DNA of 55,162 bases from Ahrensia marina. GTDB lineage: Bacteria > Pseudomonadota > Alphaproteobacteria > Rhizobiales > Rhizobiaceae. Made by a program: the position numbers and the translations under genes. The notes below the pieces were generated by a model. It ran no database searches. It was not told the origin of the DNA and was given only the letters and a program-made list of their open reading frames with translations. This document shows positions 16,765 through 25,205 of the stretch, piece after piece. The stretch lies in contig NZ_JXMU01000026.1 of assembly GCF_001293565.1 (NCBI RefSeq), forward strand, positions 1-55,162. Direction: 5' to 3'. Numbering within the stretch: the stretch's first letter is position 1; each line of letters starts with the position of its first letter.

Positions 16765-18384
16765 ATGGAAAATTTTGACCATATTGTTATTGGCGGCGGC
16801 TCGTCAGGATGTGTAGCGGCTGCAAGACTTGTATCGGACAGCAACGCTAGAGTTCTCGTTCTGGAAGCAGGACACTCAAACCGCCACCCGTTGCTTGATA
16901 TGCCGCCCGGCATTTTCAAGATGATAAATGGCTCAAAATATATGCGCTATCATAAAACGATCCCGCAAGAGCATCTCGACGGGCGCGTGCACGACATACC
17001 TCAAGGGCACGTGCTAGGCGGTGGATCATCGGTTAACGCGCAGGTTTACATGCGCGGCAGACCTTCCGACTATGATGAATGGCAGGAAATTCTACGTGGC
17101 AACAACGACAATATCGGCTGGGGCTGGAAAGATGTTCTGCCTCATTTCCGTAAAATGGAATCAAACAACCGGTTAAACAATGAACTGCACGGCACCAATG
17201 GTCCGATGCTTGTCTCTGACCCTGGACACATAGATGAAATGTCGCGCTGGTTTGTGCAGGCAGTACAAGCACTGGGCGAGCCGTTCAATCCTGACTTTAA
17301 CGGTAGCAGCCAACGCGGCGTCGGCTTCTATCAGTTCATGAACCGATATGGAAAACGCAGCTCGGCAGCCTACGCATATATTGAGCCGCTAAAAAACAAT
17401 CCTAAGTTGACAGTTAGATTGAACGCAGAAGTCCTTCGAATTGTCATTAAGAACGGCGCTGCCAAAGGCGTAACCTATCGGGACCGCCAAGGCGAGACTA
17501 AAACAGTCTATGCCGATGGCGAAATCATTGTCGCCGCCGGCGCGCTGGTTACGCCCAAAATATTGATGCTGTCCGGTGTCGGTCCTGCCGACCATCTTAA
17601 AGAACATGATCTCGATGTTCATATCGACCTACCAGGGGTTGGCCAAAACCTTATTGATCATCCGGAAGTTCACGCCACTGCGTTGGCAAACGGCGCTTAC
17701 GGCTATTACAGACAGGGCAACGGGTGGCGGATGCTTAAAAATGGTATCCAGTTCAAACTGTTTGGCTCCGGTCCTGTCACTTCAGCAGGCGTGGAAGCCG
17801 GTGCTTTCGTCAATCCGGATAATCCGGACACGCCGCCGACAATTCAGGCCTTTTGTGTGCCAATCGTATATCTGGATCGAGATACACTTGGCCTCGTCGA
17901 CGACGGACATGGGTTAACGATCACCACTGTGGTTGTAAAACCCAAGTCTCGCGGCGAAGTGCGGCTGAAATCGGCCAACCCGACTGATATGCCGGTAGTC
18001 TCGCCAAACCTGCTCAAACATCCCGAAGACATGAAGGATATGGTGGCAGGACAGCGCTTTTTCATAAAGGCGCTGCAAGCGTCACCGCTTGCAGAGCATA
18101 TTGAACGCATTGCAATCCCGTCACCTGACGATCTTTCAGATGATGCTTTAAAAGCCCATTGCAAACGGTTCGTGAAAACCAACTACCACCCGGCAAGCAC
18201 CGCAAAAATGGGAGCAGATGGAGACCCGATGGCCGTACTGGATGCAAGGCTGCGTGTGAGGGGTATTAAGAACTTGAGGGTTTGCGATATGTCCGCAGTC
18301 CCCAACATTAATGCCGGAAACACCAATGCTCCAGCGATGATGCTAGGTGACCGATGCGCCGACCTGATAATGGAAACAATTTAG
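16765..18384 (+). CDS. GMC-family FAD-dependent oxidoreductase (choline-dehydrogenase-like)
   Basis: The protein has 539 residues from the ATG at 16765, one base after the upstream stop codon; a longer reading from 16729 would overlap the regulator and precede the FAD motif unusually far. FAD binding is shown by IVIGGGSSGCVAAARL at the N-terminus and by GHVLGGGSSVNAQVYMRG near residue 85. The C-terminal NYHPASTAKMG and NAGNTNAPAMML carry the conserved catalytic His and Asn of the family. Such enzymes oxidise alcohols or sugars and pass electrons to quinone or cytochrome. Its placement with the GntR regulator suggests it performs an oxidation step on the imported sugar or alcohol. No signal peptide is visible, so it is probably cytoplasmic or peripheral. 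Confidence 0.88.
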   Translation: MENFDHIVIGGGSSGCVAAARLVSDSNARVLVLEAGHSNRHPLLDMPPGIFKMINGSKYMRYHKTIPQEHLDGRVHDIPQGHVLGGGSSVNAQVYMRGRPSDYDEWQEILRGNNDNIGWGWKDVLPHFRKMESNNRLNNELHGTNGPMLVSDPGHIDEMSRWFVQAVQALGEPFNPDFNGSSQRGVGFYQFMNRYGKRSSAAYAYIEPLKNNPKLTVRLNAEVLRIVIKNGAAKGVTYRDRQGETKTVYADGEIIVAAGALVTPKILMLSGVGPADHLKEHDLDVHIDLPGVGQNLIDHPEVHATALANGAYGYYRQGNGWRMLKNGIQFKLFGSGPVTSAGVEAGAFVNPDNPDTPPTIQAFCVPIVYLDRDTLGLVDDGHGLTITTVVVKPKSRGEVRLKSANPTDMPVVSPNLLKHPEDMKDMVAGQRFFIKALQASPLAEHIERIAIPSPDDLSDDALKAHCKRFVKTNYHPASTAKMGADGDPMAVLDARLRVRGIKNLRVCDMSAVPNINAGNTNAPAMMLGDRCADLIMETI

Positions 18385-18432
18385 TTACACAGAAAGTAAC
18401 AGTGTCATAGGAACAAACAGCGGACCGGCTAA

Positions 18433-18471
18433 GCCATTTGGCAGCTCAATGGTTCTGAAATACCAAATGGC
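18433..18471. terminator. Inverted repeat between convergent genes, possible bidirectional terminator
   Basis: GCCATTTGG at 18433-18441 and CCAAATGGC at 18463-18471 are perfect complements with a 21-base loop. Weaker outer pairing (AGCGG at 18419-18423 with CCGCT at 18477-18481) could extend the stem. It lies between the GMC gene and the convergent indolepyruvate oxidoreductase gene. The loop is long and there is no strong T run, so termination is likely but not certain. Confidence 0.45.
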
Positions 18472-18479
18472 CCGACCCG

Positions 18480-21400
18480 CTATTCGGCCGCTATTTTCAT
18501 CGCTTTCGGGTTCTCGATTTGATTAAGCAGTTCCTGTCGTCTTTGTTCATGCGCCATACGCGCTTCATCCTTGACCGGTCCAAAACCGCGCACCTGATCA
18601 ACAGAGGACAAAAGTGACAAGGCAATGTGAGGAGGAATGCTCCCAAGCTTGCCAAGAACCAGCTCGATGTCCTTCTCATATTGCGCAATCAATGCGCGCT
18701 CCGCCTTGCGCTCTTCGCTTCTTCCAAACGGATCAAAAGGTGTGCCGCGCAGGCCTTTCATTTTTGTAAGAAAGCTGAACAACTTTAATGTCAGTGGACC
18801 GAATTCACGTTTTTTGGGACGTCCATTCGGTGCCGTACCACTGAGAACCGGCGGCGCAAGATTAAACGAAATCCGGTAATCGCCATCAAATTGCTCATCA
18901 AGTGCGGCCTTGAATTCCGGCTCTGTAAATAGGCGCGCCACCTCATACTCATCCTTATAGGAAAGCAGTTTTGAATAGTTCACGGCCACAGCACGTGTTA
19001 ACGATTCACCGTTTCCAAAGCCGCTCGTCGCTTTGCGAACCTTTTCAACCATTTGCCTGTACCGGTCGGCCAGAGCTTTGTTCTGATAAGCCGTCAGATG
19101 GGAGGAACGATGATCAATCAGTTCATCAAGAGACATTTCGTCCTGAACAATCGACGCAGATTTATCCCGTAGTTTTGACATGACGAAATCAGGATCATGC
19201 GCCAGATACCGCCCCCAGTTTAAGGCGGCAATATTGGCGTCGATTGCAATACCGTTCAAACGTATTGCTTCTTCCAAAGCCTCAACGCCAACCGGTACAA
19301 GACCTTTTTGCAAAGCATAGCCAAGCATCATGATATTGGTCGCAATTTCATCGCCGGCCACGGTGACGGCAATATCGGAAAAGTCACGGAAATCGTCTTT
19401 CGAGCGAACCGTTTCGGCAACTGTCCGCTGAACGCCCGCAGCTTTAAAATCAAAGTCCCGCATCCGCACGAAATCAGAAACGGGAATAACCTTTGTATTG
19501 ATAATACCGTGTGTTCGCTCAGGGTTACAAATAATCGTGCCATCTTTGGAAGCCGCCACAACAGCATCTGCGGCGATAATCACATCAGCGCAGCCATTGG
19601 CAATACGCGGCGAGCGCACCGGCTTATCTTGCGGTGAAATGCGGATATGACTCAACACTGCGCCACCTTTTTGCGCAAGGCCAGCCATATCCATGATCAG
19701 AGGGTTCTTGCCTTCAATATGCGCCGCCATACCGATAAGAGCGCCGATTGTCAGAACCCCTGTACCGCCGACACCTGTCACCGCTATATTCCATGGCTTT
19801 TCCATCACAGGCTGTTGCGGCTCAGGCAGTGTTGAAAAATCAGGCATCTGCGCCGGAGTATTTTTCTTCTTTTTGCTACCCCGCACGGTCACGAAAGACG
19901 GACAGAAGCCTTTAAGGCATGAATAATCCTTGTTGCAGGAAGACTGGTTGATCTGGCGTTTACGGCCAAATGCTGTCTCATGAGGCTCGATAGCAATACA
20001 GTTTGACTGCTTTGAACAATCACCGCAGCCCTCGCAAACCGCAGGATTAATAAATAGCCGCTCATCAGGATCAGGCGCAGCCTTATGTTTGCGTCTTCTG
20101 CGCAATTCCGCCGCGCAAGTCTGAACATAAACAATGGCCGTTACGCCCGGCACATCGCGCAGCTCAACCATAACCTCATCAATATAATCGCGATGTTTGA
20201 CAATCACGCCAGGCGCTAAATCATGCGGTGTATAAAGATCAGGCTTGTCAGACAAAAGATAGATCTTTTCCACGCGCTCATGGTGTAGCTGATGCGTTAA
20301 CTGTTGCGGCGAAAGCTCCCCGTCAATTGGCTGGCCGCCGGTCATGGCAACCGCATCATTGTATAAAAGCTTATAGGTGATATTGGCTTTGGCAGCGACA
20401 GATGCCCTGATAGCCAATGTACCTGAATGGAAATAAGTGCCGTCCCCTAAATTGACAAAACGGTGCTTTTCATCGGTGTAGCGGCCAATAGCTGTCCACG
20501 GCACACCCTCCGCTCCCATATGGGAAAAGGTTTCCGTGTTACGGTCCATCCACTGCACCATAAAGTGACAGCCGATCCCTGCCATAGCCTTGGAGCCTTC
20601 GGGAACACGTGTGGATGTATTGTGCGGACATCCGGCACAATAGTGCGGCAAGCGCGTAACCGGCGCGACATGTTTCAAGCCTTCCGCCTGACGGTGCTCC
20701 AAAACATGCAGCTTGGTTTCAATGCTTGCGGCCAAGCCTTCCGGCAGTCCCATTTTCAAAACCCTGTCGGCAATCGCCCGTGCAACGGCACCCACGGTCA
20801 AACCCGCGGAAAGCGAAAGAAACGGCTGGTCTTTTTCATCAAACTTACCGACGATGCGCGGCCGCACATCAGCGCGCCAGTTAAAGAGCTGTTCCTTAAT
20901 CTGGTTTTCAATGAGCTCACGCCGCTCCTCGACAATCAAGACCTCTTCCAGCCCTTGCGAAAACTGGCGGATGCCAACCGGTTCAAGCGGCCATGGCATG
21001 CGGACCTTGTAAAGTCTAAGACCGATCACTTTGCGCTCTTCAGGTCCAATGCCCAGTTCAATCAAAGCCTGAACGACATCTTCATAGGCTTTACCCGAAG
21101 CGACGATGCCAAACCGCGCCTCCGGGCTATCCAGCGTAACCTTGTTGACATTGTTTGCCCGTGCAAAAGCAATTGCGGCATAGGCCTTTAGCTCCTGAAG
21201 ACGCTGGTCCTGAACCAGTGGCGGATCAGGCCATCGCAGGTTAAGCCCTCCTTCAGGCATTTCGAAGTCTTCAGGCAGCACAAAACGTGTTTGCTCCTGC
21301 GCCAGATCAATGACTGACGTCGTTTCGATTGTCTCGGAGATAACTTTATAACCCACCCAGCAACCCGAATAACGGGACATGGCAATGCCAAACAAACCCA

Positions 21401-21941
21401 TTTCTATAAATTCATGGATTGAGGAAGGATAAAGCACCGGCATCACAGCAGAAATAAACGCGTGGTCCGACTGATGCGGTATTGATGAAGATTTACAAGT
21501 ATGGTCGTCACCGGCGAAAGCCAGAACACCGCCATGCTTCGAGCTGCCAGCCGCATTGCCATGTTTGAAAGCATCGCCGGACCGGTCAACGCCGGGGCCC
21601 TTACCGTACCAAAGACCGACAACACCATCACGGTTGGCTTGCTCAGAAAGATGAACCTGTTGTGACCCCCAGATTGAGGCAGCAGCCAGATCCTCGTTCA
21701 GCCCCGGCTGGAAGGAAATATTGTAAGGGTCCAAAAATTTCTTAGCCCGCACGATTTGCTGGTCAAGGTTACCGAGCGGCGATCCGCGATAACCGGAGAT
21801 AAAAGTTGCCGTATTCAATCCCGCTTCGCGGTCGCGGCGCATTTGCACCATCGGCAAGCGGACCAAGGCCTGCGTTCCGGACAGGAAAACCCGTCCCGAT
21901 GTCGCGGTGTATTTATCGTTCAATGTGACGTTCGCGTTCAA
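18480..21941 (-). CDS. Fused indolepyruvate ferredoxin oxidoreductase (IorA-IorB type)
   Basis: This 1153-residue protein oxidatively decarboxylates aryl- or branched-chain 2-keto acids to acyl-CoA with thiamine diphosphate and ferredoxin-type carriers. The N-terminal part is the IorA-like pyrimidine-binding half, followed by HYCAGCPHNTSTRVPEG and a TPP region (AGIGCHFMVQWMDRN, LGDGTYFHSG). A cysteine cluster region (CEGCGDCSKQSNC and CNKDYSCLKGFCP) then holds iron-sulfur sites, and after GVGGTGVLTIGALIG comes the IorB/gamma domain and a C-terminal extension of about 400 residues. Fusion into one chain is usual in Alphaproteobacteria. The start is TTG with GGAGG seven bases upstream. The upstream Lrp-type regulator suggests amino-acid-responsive control. 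Confidence 0.93.
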   Translation of the reverse strand: MNANVTLNDKYTATSGRVFLSGTQALVRLPMVQMRRDREAGLNTATFISGYRGSPLGNLDQQIVRAKKFLDPYNISFQPGLNEDLAAASIWGSQQVHLSEQANRDGVVGLWYGKGPGVDRSGDAFKHGNAAGSSKHGGVLAFAGDDHTCKSSSIPHQSDHAFISAVMPVLYPSSIHEFIEMGLFGIAMSRYSGCWVGYKVISETIETTSVIDLAQEQTRFVLPEDFEMPEGGLNLRWPDPPLVQDQRLQELKAYAAIAFARANNVNKVTLDSPEARFGIVASGKAYEDVVQALIELGIGPEERKVIGLRLYKVRMPWPLEPVGIRQFSQGLEEVLIVEERRELIENQIKEQLFNWRADVRPRIVGKFDEKDQPFLSLSAGLTVGAVARAIADRVLKMGLPEGLAASIETKLHVLEHRQAEGLKHVAPVTRLPHYCAGCPHNTSTRVPEGSKAMAGIGCHFMVQWMDRNTETFSHMGAEGVPWTAIGRYTDEKHRFVNLGDGTYFHSGTLAIRASVAAKANITYKLLYNDAVAMTGGQPIDGELSPQQLTHQLHHERVEKIYLLSDKPDLYTPHDLAPGVIVKHRDYIDEVMVELRDVPGVTAIVYVQTCAAELRRRRKHKAAPDPDERLFINPAVCEGCGDCSKQSNCIAIEPHETAFGRKRQINQSSCNKDYSCLKGFCPSFVTVRGSKKKKNTPAQMPDFSTLPEPQQPVMEKPWNIAVTGVGGTGVLTIGALIGMAAHIEGKNPLIMDMAGLAQKGGAVLSHIRISPQDKPVRSPRIANGCADVIIAADAVVAASKDGTIICNPERTHGIINTKVIPVSDFVRMRDFDFKAAGVQRTVAETVRSKDDFRDFSDIAVTVAGDEIATNIMMLGYALQKGLVPVGVEALEEAIRLNGIAIDANIAALNWGRYLAHDPDFVMSKLRDKSASIVQDEMSLDELIDHRSSHLTAYQNKALADRYRQMVEKVRKATSGFGNGESLTRAVAVNYSKLLSYKDEYEVARLFTEPEFKAALDEQFDGDYRISFNLAPPVLSGTAPNGRPKKREFGPLTLKLFSFLTKMKGLRGTPFDPFGRSEERKAERALIAQYEKDIELVLGKLGSIPPHIALSLLSSVDQVRGFGPVKDEARMAHEQRRQELLNQIENPKAMKIAAE

Positions 21942-22114
21942 TCTTCATCCTCCCGATGCTGAGTGACCGACATTGAAAGAGATAGGGTCAGATTGTGGAC
22001 CGCGCTCGATTTCAAGTCTGATCTTAAACAGTAAGACGAACCAGCAGAAACATAGTCGCTAATTTTAAGAGTTTACACCAAGACGATGAAACAAGGTATC
22101 AGAAAAATGATAAA

Positions 22115-22128
22115 ATAAGAGTACGTGT
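22115..22128 (+). repeat. 14-bp motif, copy 1 (inverted partner of 22787-22800)
   Basis: ATAAGAGTACGTGT lies in the 238-bp gap between the Lrp-type gene and the indolepyruvate oxidoreductase gene, about 175 bp upstream of the latter's start. Its exact reverse complement lies upstream of the Lrp-type gene. It could be a binding site for that regulator. The rest of this gap shows no gene and no clear promoter. Confidence 0.45.
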
Positions 22129-22179
22129 TGCTCAAAGCATCGAAATGCCATGACATAGCCACGAAAAATCCTGCGGACA

Positions 22180-22650
22180 TTAAACGGGAATATCAGGCGT
22201 ATTTTTTACCTCTTTCAGCGTCAGGCTTGTATTGATAAGCGAGACATGCGGCAGCTGGAGAAGCTTGTGTTTAACAGCTTCTTCGTAATCCCGAATACTT
22301 CGGGACAAAACCTTCAAGATGAAATCATATTCACCGGCAGTCGTGTAACACTCGACCACCTCAGGAATATCCCGGGATGCCCGCTCAAACTCCTCCAATG
22401 TGCTTCGTTTGTGCGATGCCATACGCACAAAGCAGAAAGCAACAATTTCAAAACCCATTTTTTGAGCATCAAGCAGGTAGCGTTTATCGGTTATATAACC
22501 TTCTTCCTGAAGCCTTTTGAGCCTGCGCCAACAAGGCGTGTGACTTAGCCCGGTCGCTTCACCCAGTTCCCGCATTGTCAGCTCCGGCTGGTTTTGCAGC
22601 ACTCGGAGAATGCGTTTGTCCGCCTCATCCAACGATGTTTTATCCGGCAT
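22180..22650 (-). CDS. Lrp/AsnC-family transcriptional regulator
   Basis: The protein has 156 residues from the ATG at 22650, preceded by GGAGAG; a longer in-frame reading to 22737 adds residues unlike the family. The N-terminal helix-turn-helix reads LDEADKRILRVLQNQPELTMRELGEATGLSHTPCWRRLKRL, and the C-terminal RAM domain shows VECYTTAGEYDFILKVL followed by LPHVSLINTSLTLKEVKNT. Lrp-type proteins form octamers and respond to amino acids. It lies directly upstream of, and in line with, the indolepyruvate oxidoreductase gene, an arylpyruvate-consuming enzyme, so aromatic or branched-chain amino acids are plausible effectors. It probably also regulates itself. Confidence 0.9.
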   Translation of the reverse strand: MPDKTSLDEADKRILRVLQNQPELTMRELGEATGLSHTPCWRRLKRLQEEGYITDKRYLLDAQKMGFEIVAFCFVRMASHKRSTLEEFERASRDIPEVVECYTTAGEYDFILKVLSRSIRDYEEAVKHKLLQLPHVSLINTSLTLKEVKNTPDIPV

Positions 22651-22786
22651 AACGCTCTCCAGCCTATCAGTTTTCCCAATAAGAGACATATTACACCATC
22701 CTACCGCATAGTTCAAAAGCGAAACAGTAACACTCAAAAGAGCAGGATATCGTCAGCTTGTTACCCAAGCGCCGCTTCACTCAAAG

Positions 22787-22800
22787 ACACGTACTCTTAT
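22787..22800 (-). repeat. 14-bp motif, copy 2 (reverse complement of 22115-22128)
   Basis: ACACGTACTCTTAT is the exact reverse complement of copy 1. It lies about 137 bp upstream of the Lrp-type gene start. The two copies flank that gene, placing one in each promoter region the regulator is expected to control. Confidence 0.45.
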
Positions 22801-22954
22801 GGGTTTTTAAGGTGCGGCAAGCATTACAACCTGATGCACGCATGCGTTTGGATCGCATTTAAACGGAAAACATCCGAAAAATGATAATTAAGTCATTCGT
22901 TTAACAATATTTTCACCTCGTGGAACGAACCTATAGCCACGTTAGCGGCGAGTA

Positions 22955-23016
22955 GGCTGGTCCAGAGCCATCACAAACAGATGGTGTATTGGGCCTACAT
23001 CTGCTGGTTTATCCAG
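22955..23016 (+). promoter_or_regulatory. Candidate structured leader of the GGDEF-EAL gene
   Basis: Three short perfect stems follow each other: GGCT/AGCC (22955-22969), CAGATG/CATCTG (22978-23003) and CTGG/CCAG (23004-23016). GGCCTA at 22992-22997 could instead pair with TAGGCC at 23042-23047, close to the start codon at 23069, offering two alternative folds. It does not match the c-di-GMP riboswitch classes I know. The regulatory role is speculative. Confidence 0.25.
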
Positions 23017-23068
23017 GTTGTTGAGGAGACGACACGCTTACTAGGCCACTGGAATCGGGGGGCGATGC

Positions 23069-25156
23069 ATGAAAACAACGATGCGCCTAAATTCAGATAC
23101 GAAACTGTCGGTCTCCGGCCGCAATCGTTTGTCAAGTTTTCAGTCAGACATATGCCATACCATCGTCGACCGTATGGAACAGGGCGTCATTGTTTTTGAC
23201 CGCCAGAATATTCTTTATGCCAACGACAATGTCTTTGACATCTTGTCAATTCCGGAAGAACTCCTCGCACCAGGGTCATCGCTGGAAGAGTTTATCAAAT
23301 TCGGCGTCAAGCGCGGCGATTATTACCCCAATTCAGAGCTTACTTTCGCCAGCATTCGTATGCGCTTAATGGCAGGCGAAGATTTTGTTTTACTTCGCAA
23401 AACACCAAACGGACGGTTTTATCGCATTAACAGCCGGTTTCGCGACGGGGTTGGCATTAGCACCTATACCGACATAACAAATGAATCACGCGAAAAAGCT
23501 GTTCTGACCAATACAGTCGAAGCAATTGCGCAGGGCTTGCTCGTGCATGACCGTGAAAAGATCGTTATTTCCAACAAACATCTGTTGAGCGTCATGGATC
23601 TGCCACCCGAAGTCGTGGAGGCAGGAACGCCTTGGAAGGAATTCATCGAGTATCGGGCAAAACGCGGCGATTACGACGATCCTGAAGAGCATGTAAAAAA
23701 AATTCTACAGGCTTTTGACTCGCAAACCGGTTTCTCTTCTGAAACCCGCGCGGGCAGCAAAACCATCCGTGTTGAGTGTCGGAATGCGCACGGCATGATG
23801 TTTGTCACTTATACGGATGTTACCGATGCCCGGGACCGCGAATATAAATTGCAGCAAAAAGAGGCAGAGGTACGGCTTCTGGCTGAAACCGACAGCCTCA
23901 CAGGTTTGAAGAACAGGCGCGCATTTGATGATATTCTTGCCAGACATTTCAAGAAAAGGAAAAAGAAGTCCAGTAAAACGTCGAAAGAATTGGCGTTGAT
24001 ACTGCTTGATTTAGATCATTTCAAACCGGTGAATGATACATATGGCCATAGCTTTGGCGATACGCTGCTAAAGCAAGTCGCACGCCGATTTGGTAAAATT
24101 GTTCGGAAAAGCGACACGATGGCCCGCATCGGAGGCGATGAATTTGGCGCAATCGTCGAAGTCGATGACAAAGGCGAAGCCATCGAAATAGCCACATGTA
24201 TGCGCGATGCGGCGAGAATTCCGATCTTGATCGAGCAAACTAAATTGCGGGTAAATGCATCCGTCGGCGTAAGTTATTTTTCTGACGGATTTGAAGACGC
24301 ACCTGCCATGTTTGTCGGCGCGGATCTTGCTCTATATGCTGCTAAAGACGACAGTCGCGGGTCTGTATATGAGTTCGAAGCTGAATTTGCGACCAACGCC
24401 ATACAAAAGTATTTGCTTGAGCAAGACCTATTATCGGCCCTAGATAAAAACGAATTCGTTCTCCATTATCAGGTTCAGCAGGATTTGAGTTCCGGCAAGG
24501 TAGCCGGCTATGAAGCCCTTATGCGTTGGCACCACCCGGTAAAAGGTCTCATTTCTCCGGCGGATTTCATTCCTCTGGCGGAAGAAACAGGGTTCATCGT
24601 GGAAATGGGACGTTGGGCCTTGAAGCAGGCAGCGCGTGATTTTGGCGGCAAGGATAAATCCACACGGGTTGCTGTGAACGTGTCTCCGGTTCAGTTCCGC
24701 GAATCTAACTTGATCGAAGATATCAAACAGGCACTCGAAGAATCAGACCTTGCTCCAGAGCAGTTGGAAATCGAAATTACGGAAGACGTTCTTATTGAAG
24801 ACAATGTAAATACGTTGAAAATCTTGAAAGGCATCCGCCAAATTGGCGTCGGACTGTCACTGGACGACTTTGGCGCTGGCTACTCTTCCTTGAGTTATCT
24901 GACACGCTACCCGTTCAGCAAACTCAAAATTGACCGCTACTTCATAGATCAGATGATCCGTGATGAACGCAGCCAGTCTCTGGTCAAATCCATTCTTTCC
25001 CTCGCCTCCAATATGGGTATGAAAGTAACCGCAGAAGGGGTTGAAACGTCTGAACAGCTTGATCTTCTGGTTAAAAGCAATTGTGACGAAGTTCAGGGTT
25101 ATTTGCTTGGGAAACCGCAACCTTTGGACGAAATCAAGAAAACGGCCGTGTTGTAG
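23069..25156 (+). CDS. Two-PAS GGDEF-EAL protein (cyclic-di-GMP cyclase/phosphodiesterase)
   Basis: This 695-residue protein has no membrane segment. Two PAS_7-like repeats come first (about 25-135 and 145-255); both contain a GVIVFDR/GLLVHDR-like start and an EFI..G.KRGDY ending. The GGDEF motif is intact at 355-359 with an RKSD inhibitory site at 346-349. The EAL domain starts with EALMRW at 482, followed by VNVSPVQF, EIEITED, LDDFGAGYSSL, LKIDR, AEGVET and QGYLLG, so the metal- and substrate-binding residues appear complete. Both synthesis and hydrolysis of c-di-GMP are therefore possible, presumably switched by the PAS repeats. A GGGGGGCG site precedes the ATG. Usual targets are motility, pili and surface polysaccharide. 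Confidence 0.93.
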   Translation: MKTTMRLNSDTKLSVSGRNRLSSFQSDICHTIVDRMEQGVIVFDRQNILYANDNVFDILSIPEELLAPGSSLEEFIKFGVKRGDYYPNSELTFASIRMRLMAGEDFVLLRKTPNGRFYRINSRFRDGVGISTYTDITNESREKAVLTNTVEAIAQGLLVHDREKIVISNKHLLSVMDLPPEVVEAGTPWKEFIEYRAKRGDYDDPEEHVKKILQAFDSQTGFSSETRAGSKTIRVECRNAHGMMFVTYTDVTDARDREYKLQQKEAEVRLLAETDSLTGLKNRRAFDDILARHFKKRKKKSSKTSKELALILLDLDHFKPVNDTYGHSFGDTLLKQVARRFGKIVRKSDTMARIGGDEFGAIVEVDDKGEAIEIATCMRDAARIPILIEQTKLRVNASVGVSYFSDGFEDAPAMFVGADLALYAAKDDSRGSVYEFEAEFATNAIQKYLLEQDLLSALDKNEFVLHYQVQQDLSSGKVAGYEALMRWHHPVKGLISPADFIPLAEETGFIVEMGRWALKQAARDFGGKDKSTRVAVNVSPVQFRESNLIEDIKQALEESDLAPEQLEIEITEDVLIEDNVNTLKILKGIRQIGVGLSLDDFGAGYSSLSYLTRYPFSKLKIDRYFIDQMIRDERSQSLVKSILSLASNMGMKVTAEGVETSEQLDLLVKSNCDEVQGYLLGKPQPLDEIKKTAVL

Positions 25157-25205
25157 CATCAAGCGTGAACATTTTTCCTTTGCGTGCACTGCACAATACT
25201 TTTAA

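Larger units (their letters stand above)
22651..23068. other. 418-bp divergent intergenic region with repeat motif and stem-loops
   Basis: No convincing gene is present between the Lrp-type gene and the GGDEF-EAL gene. The region holds the second copy of the 14-bp motif (22787-22800) and a hairpin CGTGG/CCACG (22919-22941). It also holds a chain of short perfect stems at 22955-22969, 22978-23003 and 23004-23016, ending about 50 bp before the GGDEF-EAL start. I do not recognise a known riboswitch class. Confidence 0.6.

Noticed and set aside
20463-21191. Plus-strand open frame of 242 residues
   Set aside because: It is antisense to the indolepyruvate oxidoreductase gene, has no ribosome site and no family pattern.
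22981-23199. Open frame overlapping the start of the GGDEF-EAL gene
   Set aside because: It is out of frame with the clear PAS domain and lacks a ribosome site.
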